Of a stretch of DNA of 64,000 nucleotides, positions 1-9,713 are shown piece by piece. The notes under the pieces were generated by a model. It saw only the letters and a list, made by a program, of their open reading frames with translations. It had not been told where the DNA came from and made no database searches. Source of the DNA: an uncultured Chitinophaga sp. (GTDB lineage Bacteria > Bacteroidota > Bacteroidia > Chitinophagales > Chitinophagaceae); NCBI RefSeq assembly GCF_902168175.1, contig NZ_CABHOU010000054.1, positions 62,001-126,000 on the forward strand, in the 5' to 3' direction. The position numbers and the translations under genes are program-made. The number at the start of each line of letters is the position of its first letter. Position 1 is the first letter of the stretch.

Positions 1-389
1 TGGTCTTTATAAACAAACCACTTCTGTCTGATGTCCGGATAGTTCAGCAGACAATTCCTGAACTGCTGAAAAGGAGATTTTTTCCGGATGGACAATGCAA
101 AATAGTTTTGCGTTCTGCCATCTGATATTGTTTCAATGAAGTCTTCCATGAATCCAAACGACTGGTAACTCTCAGGTGGTTCTATTTCAATGTAGTTATC
201 TGGTGAGGCTTCCACTAGTTTCATGATAGCAGGTGCATCACTTTTTTCACCGGTAATCGCTTCAAATTCGTCTGGGTCCATATTGGGGGCAGAAAGAACT
301 TCTCCGGTACTTATCTCGTAATAGCAGATGTTTCCGGATGCAAGTTCAGCCGCTATATCTTTCAGTTTCTCGTCGTTTGGTGTTATCAT
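1..389 (-). CDS. UPF0158 family protein, 3' part cut by window edge
   Basis: Reverse-strand translation from ATG at 389: MITPNDEKLKDIAAELASGNICYYEISTGEVLSAPN...; open to the window start; absent from the ORF track because it has no stop in the window. Confidence 0.65.
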   Translation of the reverse strand, partial: MITPNDEKLKDIAAELASGNICYYEISTGEVLSAPNMDPDEFEAITGEKSDAPAIMKLVEASPDNYIEIEPPESYQSFGFMEDFIETISDGRTQNYFALSIRKKSPFQQFRNCLLNYPDIRQKWFVYKD

Positions 390-533
390 AGTTAATGTTG
401 AGCGGATGTAAAAATACTGACGATCCGTCATTTTCCCTACTGACGCATTTAACCCCTTAATTGTCGCTTTTACGGGTTACCCGGCATTGAATACCGGCGT
501 AGTTTTATATCATCAAAAAACACACTACGACTT

Positions 534-902
534 ATGAAAAAGACAAAAGTTATTTACTGGATATTCACCGCGCTGTTTGCCGCTTTTATGTTGCTCACTG
601 CCGTGCCGGACGTATTGATGTCGGACGATGCAGTTAAATATATGGATCACCTCGGCTACCCGCATTATTTCACGCCCTTTATCGGGTGGGCTAAAATATT
701 AGGTGCTATCGCCATCCTGGTTCCTGGTTTTCCGCGCATCAAGGAGTGGGCATACGCCGGGCTTTTCTTTGATCTGATCGGTGCTACGTATTCACAAATT
801 GCCACCGACGGCATTATGCCACAAATGCTGTTTATGCTGCTGCCATTTGTATTGGGCACCGTGTCTTATGTGTATCATCACAAAAGGCTCAGGGGAGAAT
901 AA
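534..902 (+). CDS. DoxX-like family membrane protein
   Basis: 122 aa, four hydrophobic segments, HLGYPHYFTPFIGWAKILGAIAILVPGFPRIKEWAYAG pattern. Confidence 0.75.
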   Translation: MKKTKVIYWIFTALFAAFMLLTAVPDVLMSDDAVKYMDHLGYPHYFTPFIGWAKILGAIAILVPGFPRIKEWAYAGLFFDLIGATYSQIATDGIMPQMLFMLLPFVLGTVSYVYHHKRLRGE

Positions 903-920
903 CATTATTGAAATACAATG

Positions 921-965
921 AAGGGTTGATGTGATACCATTGCATCAACCCTTCGTGTTTTTTTC
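921..965 (+). terminator. Rho-independent terminator after DoxX-like gene
   Basis: AAGGGTTGATG (921-931) / CATCAACCCTT (943-953) followed by T-run. Confidence 0.8.
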
Positions 966-1136
966 CTACATTTATCCCATGAGAATGACTCCCATGTTAT
1001 AATTCATCCTTCTACTGCCATTCCGGCAATTGCCTCAGGTTTTGCTGAGGCTGTTCACTTTATTGCTTTTACCTGGCGTTTAATGGGTTTCGGACTGCCA
1101 CGGCAGCCCGTTATTTGCCATCAATTAAGAACAAGT

Positions 1137-1919
1137 ATGAAAGATGTTTTAAACAGGGAGCAGATCAATCAATTTATCCGCGACGGATTCGTGCGCATTG
1201 ATAACGCTTTTCCCACTGAAATAGCGAAAGCTGCAAGAACAATACTCTGGAAAGATACCGGCTGCGACCCTCATGATCCGGCAACATGGACGAAGCCGGT
1301 GATATGGCTCGGTATGTATACCGCCGCACCATTTGTGGAGGCGGCTAACACAGCAATATTACATAGCGCTTTTGATCAGCTGGCAGGTGCCAACCGTTGG
1401 CTGCCTTGCAAAAGTGTGGGCGCATTCCCCGTACGTTTTCCTTCGGATGCAGATCCCGGTGATGGTGGCTGGCATGTAGATGCCGGTTTTCCCGGTAGCG
1501 ATCCGGCCGACTACTTTAGCTGGCGGATAAATGTGAAGTCAAAAGGCCGTGCGCTGCTAATGTTGTTTTTGTTTTCTGATGTAGAACAGGATGATGCGCC
1601 TACGAGAATTCGTGTGGGTTCGCATATGGACGTGGCCCGCTTATTACAACCTGCCGGCGATGCAGGCCTTTCTTTCATGGAACTGGCAAACGCACTTGAT
1701 AGTTTACCCGAACACAAACAAGTATTGGCCACCGGTAAAGCAGGAACGGTGTATTTATGCCACCCTTTCCTGGTGCATGGCGCACAGCCGCATCATGGTA
1801 AAAATCCAAGGTTTATGGCGCAGCCGCCACTCCAGTTAAAACAGGAATTAGAGATCGGGGTAAGTCAAACAACCACGCCGCTGGAGGATGCTGTTAGCAT
1901 AGCCCTGGGGAAGTCATAG
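1137..1919 (+). CDS. Phytanoyl-CoA dioxygenase family protein
   Basis: MKDVLNREQINQFIRDGFVRIDNAF..., Fe-binding WHVDAG and distal VHGAQPH; internal ATG at 1137 preferred over 1083. Confidence 0.75.
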   Translation: MKDVLNREQINQFIRDGFVRIDNAFPTEIAKAARTILWKDTGCDPHDPATWTKPVIWLGMYTAAPFVEAANTAILHSAFDQLAGANRWLPCKSVGAFPVRFPSDADPGDGGWHVDAGFPGSDPADYFSWRINVKSKGRALLMLFLFSDVEQDDAPTRIRVGSHMDVARLLQPAGDAGLSFMELANALDSLPEHKQVLATGKAGTVYLCHPFLVHGAQPHHGKNPRFMAQPPLQLKQELEIGVSQTTTPLEDAVSIALGKS

Positions 1920-1922
1920 ATA

Positions 1923-1961
1923 AAATAGTATCCGCCACCTGGCAGCGGCGGGTACTATTTT
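1923..1961 (+). terminator. Rho-independent terminator
   Basis: AAATAGTATCCGCC ... GGCGGGTACTATTTT inverted repeat. Confidence 0.65.
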
Positions 1962-2007
1962 AGTTTCTTGTTGGCAAGTGGTTTGTGTTGATAAGCAAAA
2001 ACGCAAC

Positions 2008-2865
2008 ATGTCTAATCCGATCATCCGCCATATATACACAGCCGACCCAACCGTATTGGTGTATAATAACACAGTTTATCTATACACCGGTCATGATGAG
2101 CCGCCAGATGGTGTTGATGATTATGTAATGAATGATTGGCGCTGTTTCTCATCCACCGATCTGCAGCAATGGGCGGAACATCCTGTTCCATTGAAGGCAT
2201 TGGATTTTGCATGGTCGTCGGGCAATGCTTACGCATCGAAGGTGATTGAGTTTAATGGTAAGTTTTATTGGTTTGTGGCCGTTACCAATGCTATGGATGG
2301 CAACAGCGCTATTGGTCTTGCTGTTGCAGACAGGCCACAGGGCCCGTACACGGATGCGCTTGGTGCGCCACTTATAACGCTCAGTATGCTGCCGCCTACG
2401 GATAATCCAAAAGCCAATCTCGATCCCACCGTGTTGTATGCGGACGGCGCACATTACGTCTGTTGGGGGCATCAAACGCCCTACTTTGCCCGGCTTAATG
2501 CGCCACTTACCGCCCTGGACGGCCCCATCACCACATTAACCCTACCGAACTTCAGCGAAGGCGCGCACCTGCACAAACATAAGGACTGGTTTTATCTTTC
2601 CTATGGTTATGGCTCGCCTGAAAAGGTGGCGTACGCGATGAGCAGGGACATTAATGGCCCATGGGAATTCAAAGGAATACTGAACGACGTGCCGTACAAC
2701 TGTGAAACCAATCGTCCGTGTACGCTGGAGATGGGCGGTGAGTCATATTTCTTTTATCATAACGGAGCGTTGCCGGGTGGTGGCAGTCACAGGCGTTCAG
2801 TGTGTATAGACAGGCTATATTATAACGATGACGGTACCATACAGGAGGTAGTGATGACCAGGTGA
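2008..2865 (+). CDS. Glycoside hydrolase family 43-type protein
   Basis: IYTADPTVLVYNNTVYLYTGHDE...MNDWRCFSSTDLQQW five-bladed propeller GH43 signature; MSNPIIRH start preferred. Confidence 0.8.
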   Translation: MSNPIIRHIYTADPTVLVYNNTVYLYTGHDEPPDGVDDYVMNDWRCFSSTDLQQWAEHPVPLKALDFAWSSGNAYASKVIEFNGKFYWFVAVTNAMDGNSAIGLAVADRPQGPYTDALGAPLITLSMLPPTDNPKANLDPTVLYADGAHYVCWGHQTPYFARLNAPLTALDGPITTLTLPNFSEGAHLHKHKDWFYLSYGYGSPEKVAYAMSRDINGPWEFKGILNDVPYNCETNRPCTLEMGGESYFFYHNGALPGGGSHRRSVCIDRLYYNDDGTIQEVVMTR

Positions 2866-2888
2866 TCGTATCAGGAAGAAAATAAAGA

Positions 2889-2911
2889 AGCCGCTACCAG
2901 AGCGGCTTTTG
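2889..2911 (+). terminator. Rho-independent terminator
   Basis: AGCCGCT-accag-AGCGGCT then TTT. Confidence 0.75.
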
Positions 2912-3070
2912 TTATTTAGCGTATATGCGTTTTAATAGTAATTGTTTACAAGGTAAACGCCTTGTTCACAGTGATTATTGTCTTAAAAAAATATACTGTA
3001 AAATGATTTTTTGCCGCCCCTCAATTGAATACATTTGAACACTCACCACTGGTTTTATAACTCAAATAAT

Positions 3071-5662
3071 ATGGCAAATCCTCTTGTATTCAATTTGCGT
3101 GACCTGGATAAAAGTCAATTATCGATCGCTGGTGGCAAAGGCGCTAACCTCGGCGAGCTTTCCCGGATTGATGGTATACATGTACCTGATGGTTGCTGTG
3201 TTACCACCGAAGCTTTTAAAAAAGTGATAGGGCAAACTGATAATATTAAGGCGTTAATCGCGCAGTTATCAGCACTGAGTATAGGAGATAGTAAAAACAT
3301 CGCTGCGTTGAGTGGTGATATCCGCAGCCATATTGAGAAAGCCATGATTCCGCAGGAGGTAGTAGAAGAAATTATACTTCACCTTTCGGACGCGTCGCCT
3401 TATGCCGTACGTTCAAGCGCCACTGCCGAAGACTTGCCATCCGCTTCCTTTGCCGGCCAGCAGGACACTTACCTGAACATCATTGGTAAAGAGGCAATAC
3501 TACAACATATCAGTAAATGTTGGGCATCGCTGTATACAGAGAGGGCAGTTATTTACCGTTTACAAAATGGTTTCGATCATCGTAAAGTGCAGCTGGCGGT
3601 GGTGGTGCAAAAGATGGTTTTTCCGCAGGTGTCGGGCATTATGTTCACTGCCGATCCTGTTACGTTTAACAGGAAAGTGTTGTCGATCGATGCAAGTTTT
3701 GGACTCGGAGAGGCCGTGGTTGCGGGTATGGTGAGCGCGGACAACTATAGGGTGTGTGAGGGCGAGGTGAAGGAGAAAAGAATATCGACCAAAAAGCTGG
3801 AGGTGCTTGCCATCGAAATTGGGGGTACTAAAACACGGGAGATAGCATTGGATAGGCAGCAAATGCAGTCATTGACCGATGAACAGATCTTACAGCTGGA
3901 ACACATTGGCAGGAAAATAGAAGCACATTTGAAACATCCCCAGGATATAGAATGGTGTTTGGCGGACAATAAGTTTTATGTGGTGCAGAGCCGTCCCATC
4001 ACCACTTTATATCCCATTCCTAAAGCCGCAGACCAAGAGAATCGCGTGTATATATCCGTGGGTCATCAGCAAATGATGACCGATGCGATGAAGCCATTGG
4101 GTCTGTCATTTTGGTTGTTGACGGCACTCCGCCCGATGAGTATTGCCGGTGCACGGCTCTTTGTAGATATAACGGACAGTCTTGCGTCGGATACTATGAG
4201 GAATATGATGTTAAGCTTGCTTGTTAAATCCGATCCACTTATAAAAGATGCGCTTACCACCATCATAGATCGCGGCAATTTTATAAAACTCAAGCCCGAC
4301 CCAGCGCCCGGCGATAAAGTGATGCCTGTTTATATCAATCCATCTCCGATCAAAAGTGATCCTGCAATTGTTGCGCGATTGGTCAATGAACATCAGGCAG
4401 CGTTGACAAAGCTTAAAGAGGATATTCAATTAAAATCAGGAGCAGATGCATTTGATTTTATTGCAGAAGATATCGTTCAATTAAAGAAGCTTTTATTTGA
4501 TCCGGAAGGTTCCGCTGCTATTATGGCGGCGATAAATGCCTCTTCATGGATCAATGAAAAAATGAACGAGTGGCTGGGGGAGAAGAATGCTGCAGATGCG
4601 CTATCACAGTCCGTTGCCAACAATGTTACTTCCGAAATGGGCCTGGCCTTGCTGGATGTGGCTGATATAATTCGTCCCTACCCGGATGTAGTTAACTATC
4701 TACAACAGGCAAAGGATGAGCATTTTATGGATGGATTGATGATCGTTGATGGTGGTCAGCAGGCTTATAATGTTATCACTGCTTATCTTGATAAATACGG
4801 AATGCGATGTGCAGGCGAAATTGATATCACCAAGCCCCGTTGGAGCGAAAAGCCTGCAACACTTATCCCCATAATCCTCAGTCACATTAAGAACTTTCAA
4901 CCCAACGAAAGCACCCGCAAATATGAACGCGGATTGCAGGAGGCTGTGAATAAGGAAAGGCAACTATTACAACGTCTGAAGCAATTGCCCGATGGCGAAC
5001 AGAAAGCAGCAGAAACCAAACAGCAGATCGACCTGCTACGTAACTTCGCCGGCTATCGAGAGTATCCGAAATATGGTTGGGTGAGCCATTATTTCATCTA
5101 TAAAAAAGCTTTACTGAAAGAGGCTCAGAAGCTAATGGAGGCGGGCATTCTTCATGAGAAAGAAGATGTTTACTACCTCACTTTTGAAGAGTTTCGGCAA
5201 GTAGTACATGATCAACAAGCTGACTACGAAATCATCCACAAACGAAAGGAAGAATTCAGATTGTATGAAAAGCTACAGCCCCCGCGTGTGATCACCTCTG
5301 ATGGTGAAATTATTAGTGGCGCTTACAACCGGGAGTATCTTCCGGCAGGTGCCATTGCAGGCCTGGCTGTATCTTCAGGCATCATCGAAGGCCGTGCCCG
5401 GGTTATTTTAAAGATAGAAGACGCCGTAATAGAAGAAGGCGATATATTAATCACGACCTTCACAGATCCCAGCTGGACACCGTTGTTTGTATCGATAAGC
5501 GGCCTGATAACCGAAGTTGGCGGATTAATGACACACGGCGCTGTGATAGCACGTGAGTATGGATTGCCGGCAGTAGTGGGGGTGGAGAATGCGACTAAGC
5601 TGATTAAGGACGGGCAGCGGATACGGCTGAACGGAACGGATGGGTATGTGGAGGTGTTGTAA
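3071..5662 (+). CDS. rph: Rifampin phosphotransferase-like PEP/pyruvate-binding ATP-grasp enzyme
   Basis: GGKGANLGELSRIDGIHVPDGCCVTTEAFKK, FAVRSSATAEDLP-type loop, SIDASFGLGEA, NRVYISVGHQQMMTDAMKPLGLSF, swivelling-His GGLMTHGAVIAREYGLPAVVGVENAT; overall architecture of Rph rather than PpsA. Confidence 0.8.
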   Translation: MANPLVFNLRDLDKSQLSIAGGKGANLGELSRIDGIHVPDGCCVTTEAFKKVIGQTDNIKALIAQLSALSIGDSKNIAALSGDIRSHIEKAMIPQEVVEEIILHLSDASPYAVRSSATAEDLPSASFAGQQDTYLNIIGKEAILQHISKCWASLYTERAVIYRLQNGFDHRKVQLAVVVQKMVFPQVSGIMFTADPVTFNRKVLSIDASFGLGEAVVAGMVSADNYRVCEGEVKEKRISTKKLEVLAIEIGGTKTREIALDRQQMQSLTDEQILQLEHIGRKIEAHLKHPQDIEWCLADNKFYVVQSRPITTLYPIPKAADQENRVYISVGHQQMMTDAMKPLGLSFWLLTALRPMSIAGARLFVDITDSLASDTMRNMMLSLLVKSDPLIKDALTTIIDRGNFIKLKPDPAPGDKVMPVYINPSPIKSDPAIVARLVNEHQAALTKLKEDIQLKSGADAFDFIAEDIVQLKKLLFDPEGSAAIMAAINASSWINEKMNEWLGEKNAADALSQSVANNVTSEMGLALLDVADIIRPYPDVVNYLQQAKDEHFMDGLMIVDGGQQAYNVITAYLDKYGMRCAGEIDITKPRWSEKPATLIPIILSHIKNFQPNESTRKYERGLQEAVNKERQLLQRLKQLPDGEQKAAETKQQIDLLRNFAGYREYPKYGWVSHYFIYKKALLKEAQKLMEAGILHEKEDVYYLTFEEFRQVVHDQQADYEIIHKRKEEFRLYEKLQPPRVITSDGEIISGAYNREYLPAGAIAGLAVSSGIIEGRARVILKIEDAVIEEGDILITTFTDPSWTPLFVSISGLITEVGGLMTHGAVIAREYGLPAVVGVENATKLIKDGQRIRLNGTDGYVEVL

Positions 5663-5705
5663 AACAAAAAAGCCCGCCATCTTGCGATAACGAGCTTAAA
5701 GCTTG

Positions 5706-5792
5706 CGGAGAAGAAGGGATTCGAACCCTTGAAACCCTTTCGAGTTTACACACTTTCCAGGCGTGCCAGTTCAACCACTCCTGCACTTCTCC
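5706..5792 (-). tRNA. tRNA-Ser (anticodon GGA)
   Basis: Reverse strand GGAGAAGTGCAGGAGTGGTTGAACTGGCACGCCTGGAAAGTGTG...long variable arm...AAGGGTTCGAATCCCTTCTTCTCCG; acceptor GGAGAAG/CTTCTCC. Confidence 0.95.
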
Positions 5793-5853
5793 GTTAGGTT
5801 GAATCCTTATTCAGGGCTGCAAAGATAATGATCTTTGCCATATTTCCAACTTT

Positions 5854-6885
5854 TTATGCAATTTCGGAAGGCGTCAGTTCCCCGCGCAGCGACGTTTCTA
5901 TCTGGTTCTTCAGGTCGGCCTGACTTAATTCCTGCCCTAGCAGGAACATCAGTTTGGTGGTGGCGGCTTCGAAGGTCATATCATGACCGCTGATGATGCC
6001 TATGTCCTGCAGGTAGCGGCTGGTTTCGTATTTGCCAAGCTCTACCGATCCACCATCACACTGTGTAATGTCTACCATCACGATACCCTTGTCGATGCCG
6101 CGCTTCAGGCAATCGATAAACCATTGCTGGGTGGTGGCGTTGCCGCTGCCGAACGTTTCCAGTATCAGGCCTTTTAACCCGGGTGTGTTAATGATGGCAT
6201 CTACCGCGCGGCGATTAATACCAGGGAATATTTTCAGTACAGCGATGTTCGACTCCAGGTTCTTATGCACCTTTAGTGGTTTATCGGGGCACGGCAATAC
6301 GTACTGGTGTTTGTATTTGATGTCGATGCCTGCCTCGGCCAGCGCCGGGTAGTTCATCGAATAAAATGCTTCGAACTTTTCGGCATTATACTTTTTGGCG
6401 CGGTTACCGCGGAACAGCATAAAGTCGAAGTAGATGCATACTTCCGGCACCATCACCTCTCCATTTATACGGGTGGCGGCTATCTCCATCGCTGTAATAA
6501 TGTTCTCCTTAGCATCGGTCCTTATTTTGCCTATAGGCAACTGGGAGCCGGTAAGGATTACAGGTTTGGTAAGATTCTCCAGCATGAAGCTGAGGGCGGA
6601 AGCGGTAAAGGCCATCGTGTCCGAGCCGTGAAGTATCACGAACCCGTCGTAGCGGTCGTAGCGGTCTTCTATAATCCCGGCCAGTTCCACCCACACATCG
6701 GGCGACATGTCGGAACTGTCCATGGGCGGATTAAAAGCGTATACGTAAAAGTCGATCCCCATCCTGTATAATTCAGGAAGGTTGTTGCGGATTTCATTAA
6801 AGCCGATCGGTCGTAAAGCGTTGGTCTTATCGTCGTAGATCATCCCCACGGTTCCTCCCGTATAGATGATAAGTATTTTACTCAT
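5854..6885 (-). CDS. ansA: Type I asparaginase
   Basis: MSKILIIYTGGTVGMIYD..., DGFVILHGSDTMAFTASALSFML. Confidence 0.9.
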   Translation of the reverse strand: MSKILIIYTGGTVGMIYDDKTNALRPIGFNEIRNNLPELYRMGIDFYVYAFNPPMDSSDMSPDVWVELAGIIEDRYDRYDGFVILHGSDTMAFTASALSFMLENLTKPVILTGSQLPIGKIRTDAKENIITAMEIAATRINGEVMVPEVCIYFDFMLFRGNRAKKYNAEKFEAFYSMNYPALAEAGIDIKYKHQYVLPCPDKPLKVHKNLESNIAVLKIFPGINRRAVDAIINTPGLKGLILETFGSGNATTQQWFIDCLKRGIDKGIVMVDITQCDGGSVELGKYETSRYLQDIGIISGHDMTFEAATTKLMFLLGQELSQADLKNQIETSLRGELTPSEIA

Positions 6886-6927
6886 GTATCTGGTTGCAAT
6901 TGCAGTGCAAATGTATCTACTTATCAG

Positions 6928-7698
6928 TTAGAGCATTTTGAATAATTTGCGGGCATTCATGCTTGTAATCGCAGCTACATCTTCAATTTTTAGATTTTTT
7001 ATATCTGCGATCTTTTCTCCCACGAGCGGAACATAGCTGCTCTCGTTCCTTTTCCCGCGGTAGGGCACCGGGGCCAGGTAGGGCGCATCTGTTTCAATAA
7101 CAATGTGTTCGAGCCCAATTTCTTCCAGCACCTGCTCCAATCCCGACTTCTTAAAAGTAACGACGCCACCTATGCCCAGGTGAAACCCCATCTCTGTAAT
7201 TTCTTTCGCCTCGGCCACCGATCCGGAAAAACAATGGAACACGCCGGTAAGTTTTCCATTATGTAGTTCTTTCACCACGTCTATGCACTCGCGGGTCGAC
7301 TCGCGACTATGGATGGCGATGGGTATATCATATTGAAGCGCCAGCTTTATTTGCTCGCGGAAAGCCTCATATTGCTGGGAAACATAGGTTTTATCCCAAT
7401 AAAAGTCCAGCCCTATTTCTCCAACGGCCCAAAATTTTCGCTTCTCCAGCCACTGGCGCACAATAGTTAACTCCGATTCTACGTTCTCTTTCACGTCGCA
7501 GGGGTGCAAACCCATCATCGGAAGGCATTGTCCGGGGAATTCGGTTTCCAGTTTTAACATTCCCTCAATAGAAGAACTATCAATATTTGGCATAAACAGG
7601 TGCGTCACCCCGGCCTCAAAAGCCCTCTTAATCATTTCATTACGATCATTTTCGAACTTGGGACTATATAAGTGAGTATGAGTGTCGATCCAGGTCAT
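6928..7698 (-). CDS. TatD family metal-dependent hydrolase
   Basis: WIDTHTHLYSPKF..., GEIGLDFYWDKT, ETDAPYLAPVPYRGKRNE. Confidence 0.92.
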   Translation of the reverse strand: MTWIDTHTHLYSPKFENDRNEMIKRAFEAGVTHLFMPNIDSSSIEGMLKLETEFPGQCLPMMGLHPCDVKENVESELTIVRQWLEKRKFWAVGEIGLDFYWDKTYVSQQYEAFREQIKLALQYDIPIAIHSRESTRECIDVVKELHNGKLTGVFHCFSGSVAEAKEITEMGFHLGIGGVVTFKKSGLEQVLEEIGLEHIVIETDAPYLAPVPYRGKRNESSYVPLVGEKIADIKNLKIEDVAAITSMNARKLFKML

Positions 7699-7811
7699 TA
7701 TATATATTTTAGAGATAATTTGATTTTATTTACTTTTATATTAATTTTAATACTAATTAAACCGGAAAGCAAAGTTACGGTCGAATTAGCCATACCTATC
7801 CAAAAACCTTT

Positions 7812-8687
7812 ATGATGAGAAATTATTTTAACACCAACAAAGTATTAGCTACGGGTATCCTCACCGTTGCCACAGTCACAATTTTCTTTGCCTGTAAAAA
7901 GGATGATAAGGTTTCCAGCGAAAAAAATGATGCGCAAACACTGGCCGCTGCACAGGTGAATGCGGAAGCTGCTGCTTTGTATGATGATGCTTTTCAGCTT
8001 ACTGTCAATACCAGTTATTCGGAAAGTGATTTGAACAGGAATAGTCGTTTGGCAGGCGCAGGTGCTGCTAAAGAAACTGATATGTGTGCCTCGCTGAGTA
8101 TTACGCCGGTTGAATTGGGTGTGTGGCCTAAAACGGTGACGCTCGATTTCGGCACTTCCGGTTGTACCTTCGAAGGCCGCACGCGTAAAGGCAAATTGGT
8201 GTTTACGCTAAACAAATTCCTGTTCGCCAGCGGCGGTACAGCTTCTCTAACATTTGAGAATTACTCCGTAAACGATATTAAAATAGAAGGCACACAAACC
8301 ATTACCAACACTACTACCAGCGAGGGTTTTGGTTATACTTACAGCGTTGCCGGTGGTAAGGTTACTTACCCAAGCGGAAAGGCTTACACTTACACTACCA
8401 ACCGCAAAATCTCCCAAACCGATGGTAGTGCTACACTGCTCGACCTGGGTGATGATGTATACAGCCTCGAAGGCACCGCCAATCTTTCTACAGATTCTAT
8501 CCAGGCTACCTTCAACGTGCAGGAGCCGCTGGTCAAAAAGGCAGATTGCCTTTACCTGTCTAAAGGTATCCTGGCGGTTACAGTGAATGGTTACAAAGGC
8601 AACATTAACTACGGTGATAATGTGTGCGACGATAAAGCCACTCTTACTGTAGGTGATAAGTCCAAAGAAATTACTCTTACACGCTAA
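7812..8687 (+). CDS. Putative lipoprotein of unknown function
   Basis: Signal peptide with lipobox-like IFFACKKD; 291 aa; no recognised domain. Confidence 0.6.
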   Translation: MMRNYFNTNKVLATGILTVATVTIFFACKKDDKVSSEKNDAQTLAAAQVNAEAAALYDDAFQLTVNTSYSESDLNRNSRLAGAGAAKETDMCASLSITPVELGVWPKTVTLDFGTSGCTFEGRTRKGKLVFTLNKFLFASGGTASLTFENYSVNDIKIEGTQTITNTTTSEGFGYTYSVAGGKVTYPSGKAYTYTTNRKISQTDGSATLLDLGDDVYSLEGTANLSTDSIQATFNVQEPLVKKADCLYLSKGILAVTVNGYKGNINYGDNVCDDKATLTVGDKSKEITLTR

Positions 8688-8721
8688 TTAGCAAATTGTC
8701 ATAATCAGTGTTAAAAATTAA

Positions 8722-8750
8722 GATGGCCAGGCTGTTGTTGCCTGGCCATC
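8722..8750 (+). terminator. Strong hairpin downstream of lipoprotein gene
   Basis: GATGGCCAGGC-tgttgtt-GCCTGGCCATC perfect 11-bp stem, but no strong U-tract. Confidence 0.55.
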
Positions 8751-8789
8751 GCTATTAAATCAATAAGTTATTTTTAGGTAGATGAGATA

Positions 8790-8964
8790 GCGGTGTGTAC
8801 ACGGCCATGACGCAGATTGGTGGGTGAACGGTGTATACATGGCCATTATTCCGGTTGACGGGCTAAGGTGTATACATGGCCCACCGATATTAGATGGATT
8901 GCGGTGTATACATGCTCACCAATACGCAGTTCATCTCGTCAATCCAATACCCGGTATATACACC
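8790..8964. repeat. Short-period direct repeat, consensus GCGGTGTATACATGGCC
   Basis: Copies start at about 8790, 8828, 8865, 8901 and a degenerate one at 8951; spacing 38/37/36 bp for the first four. Confidence 0.7.
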
Positions 8965-8975
8965 AACATAACCTC

Positions 8976-9602
8976 CTACTGCGGCAACACCTCCATCCTC
9001 AACCCTTCCTTCTGGCAATGCGCCAACGCCCGTGGCAACGCATACTCCAGCCGGTCCCAGGCCTTGGCGCTATCATGAAATACGATGATCGACCCACGCT
9101 TCATCTTAAACACTACGTTCTGCAGGCAGTCTTCGCCGCTAATCTCTGTATCGAAATCGGCACTTAAAACATCCCACATAATGATTTTATAAGGCGGCTT
9201 TTGCTGGTGCAACTGGCGTATCTGGAAAGGAGAAATACGGCCATATGGCGGACGAAACAGATTGCTCCTGATGTATTCCCCGGCAGTGGAGATGTTCTCC
9301 AGGTAAGCCTTATTACCGGTCTTCCAGCCGTTCAGGTGGTTGTGGGTGTGGTTGCCTACGGCATGGCCTTCGGACAGGATGCGCTGGTAGATCTCCGGCT
9401 GCTCAATTACATTTTTGCCTATGCAGAAAAACGTGCCTTTAGCGTCGTACTTTTTCAACTGGTCCAGCACAAATGGCGTTGCCTGGGGATGCGGGCCATC
9501 ATCAAAGGTAAAATATACAACAGGGGCTGTTGGTGATAAGCTCCAGATGCAGCTGCTGTACACCTTTTTGAGCAGTGCTGGTGTTTTTGTGAAATAGAAC
9601 AT
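8976..9602 (-). CDS. Polysaccharide deacetylase (NodB homology) family protein
   Basis: VYFTFDDGPHPQATPFVLDQL, GHAVGNHTHNH, FRPPYGR. Confidence 0.9.
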   Translation of the reverse strand: MFYFTKTPALLKKVYSSCIWSLSPTAPVVYFTFDDGPHPQATPFVLDQLKKYDAKGTFFCIGKNVIEQPEIYQRILSEGHAVGNHTHNHLNGWKTGNKAYLENISTAGEYIRSNLFRPPYGRISPFQIRQLHQQKPPYKIIMWDVLSADFDTEISGEDCLQNVVFKMKRGSIIVFHDSAKAWDRLEYALPRALAHCQKEGLRMEVLPQ

Positions 9603-9673
9603 ACGGTTGCCAGGTATAATACGCTTTAAATGTAGCGCATCTTTTTATAATAAACCATGAAGGCTTGTTATGG

Positions 9674-9707
9674 TTTGGAACCATTTTCCAACTAAATATT
9701 ACCTTTG
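9674..9707 (+). promoter_or_regulatory. Bacteroidota-type promoter upstream of gltX
   Basis: TTTG (9674-9677), 22-nt spacer, TACCTTTG (9700-9707) matching the -33 TTTG / -7 TAnnTTTG consensus. Confidence 0.5.
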
Positions 9708-9713
9708 CGGGCT

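Noticed and set aside
3035-5662. Phosphoenolpyruvate synthase (ppsA)
   Set aside because: Domain content overlaps, but the C-terminal and central segments follow the rifampin phosphotransferase pattern better
5604-5786. 60-aa minus-strand ORF
   Set aside because: It covers the tRNA-Ser sequence and has no independent support
8790-8964. CRISPR array
   Set aside because: Repeat core only about 15-17 bp, degenerate copies, intervals of about 20 bp, and no cas genes in the window
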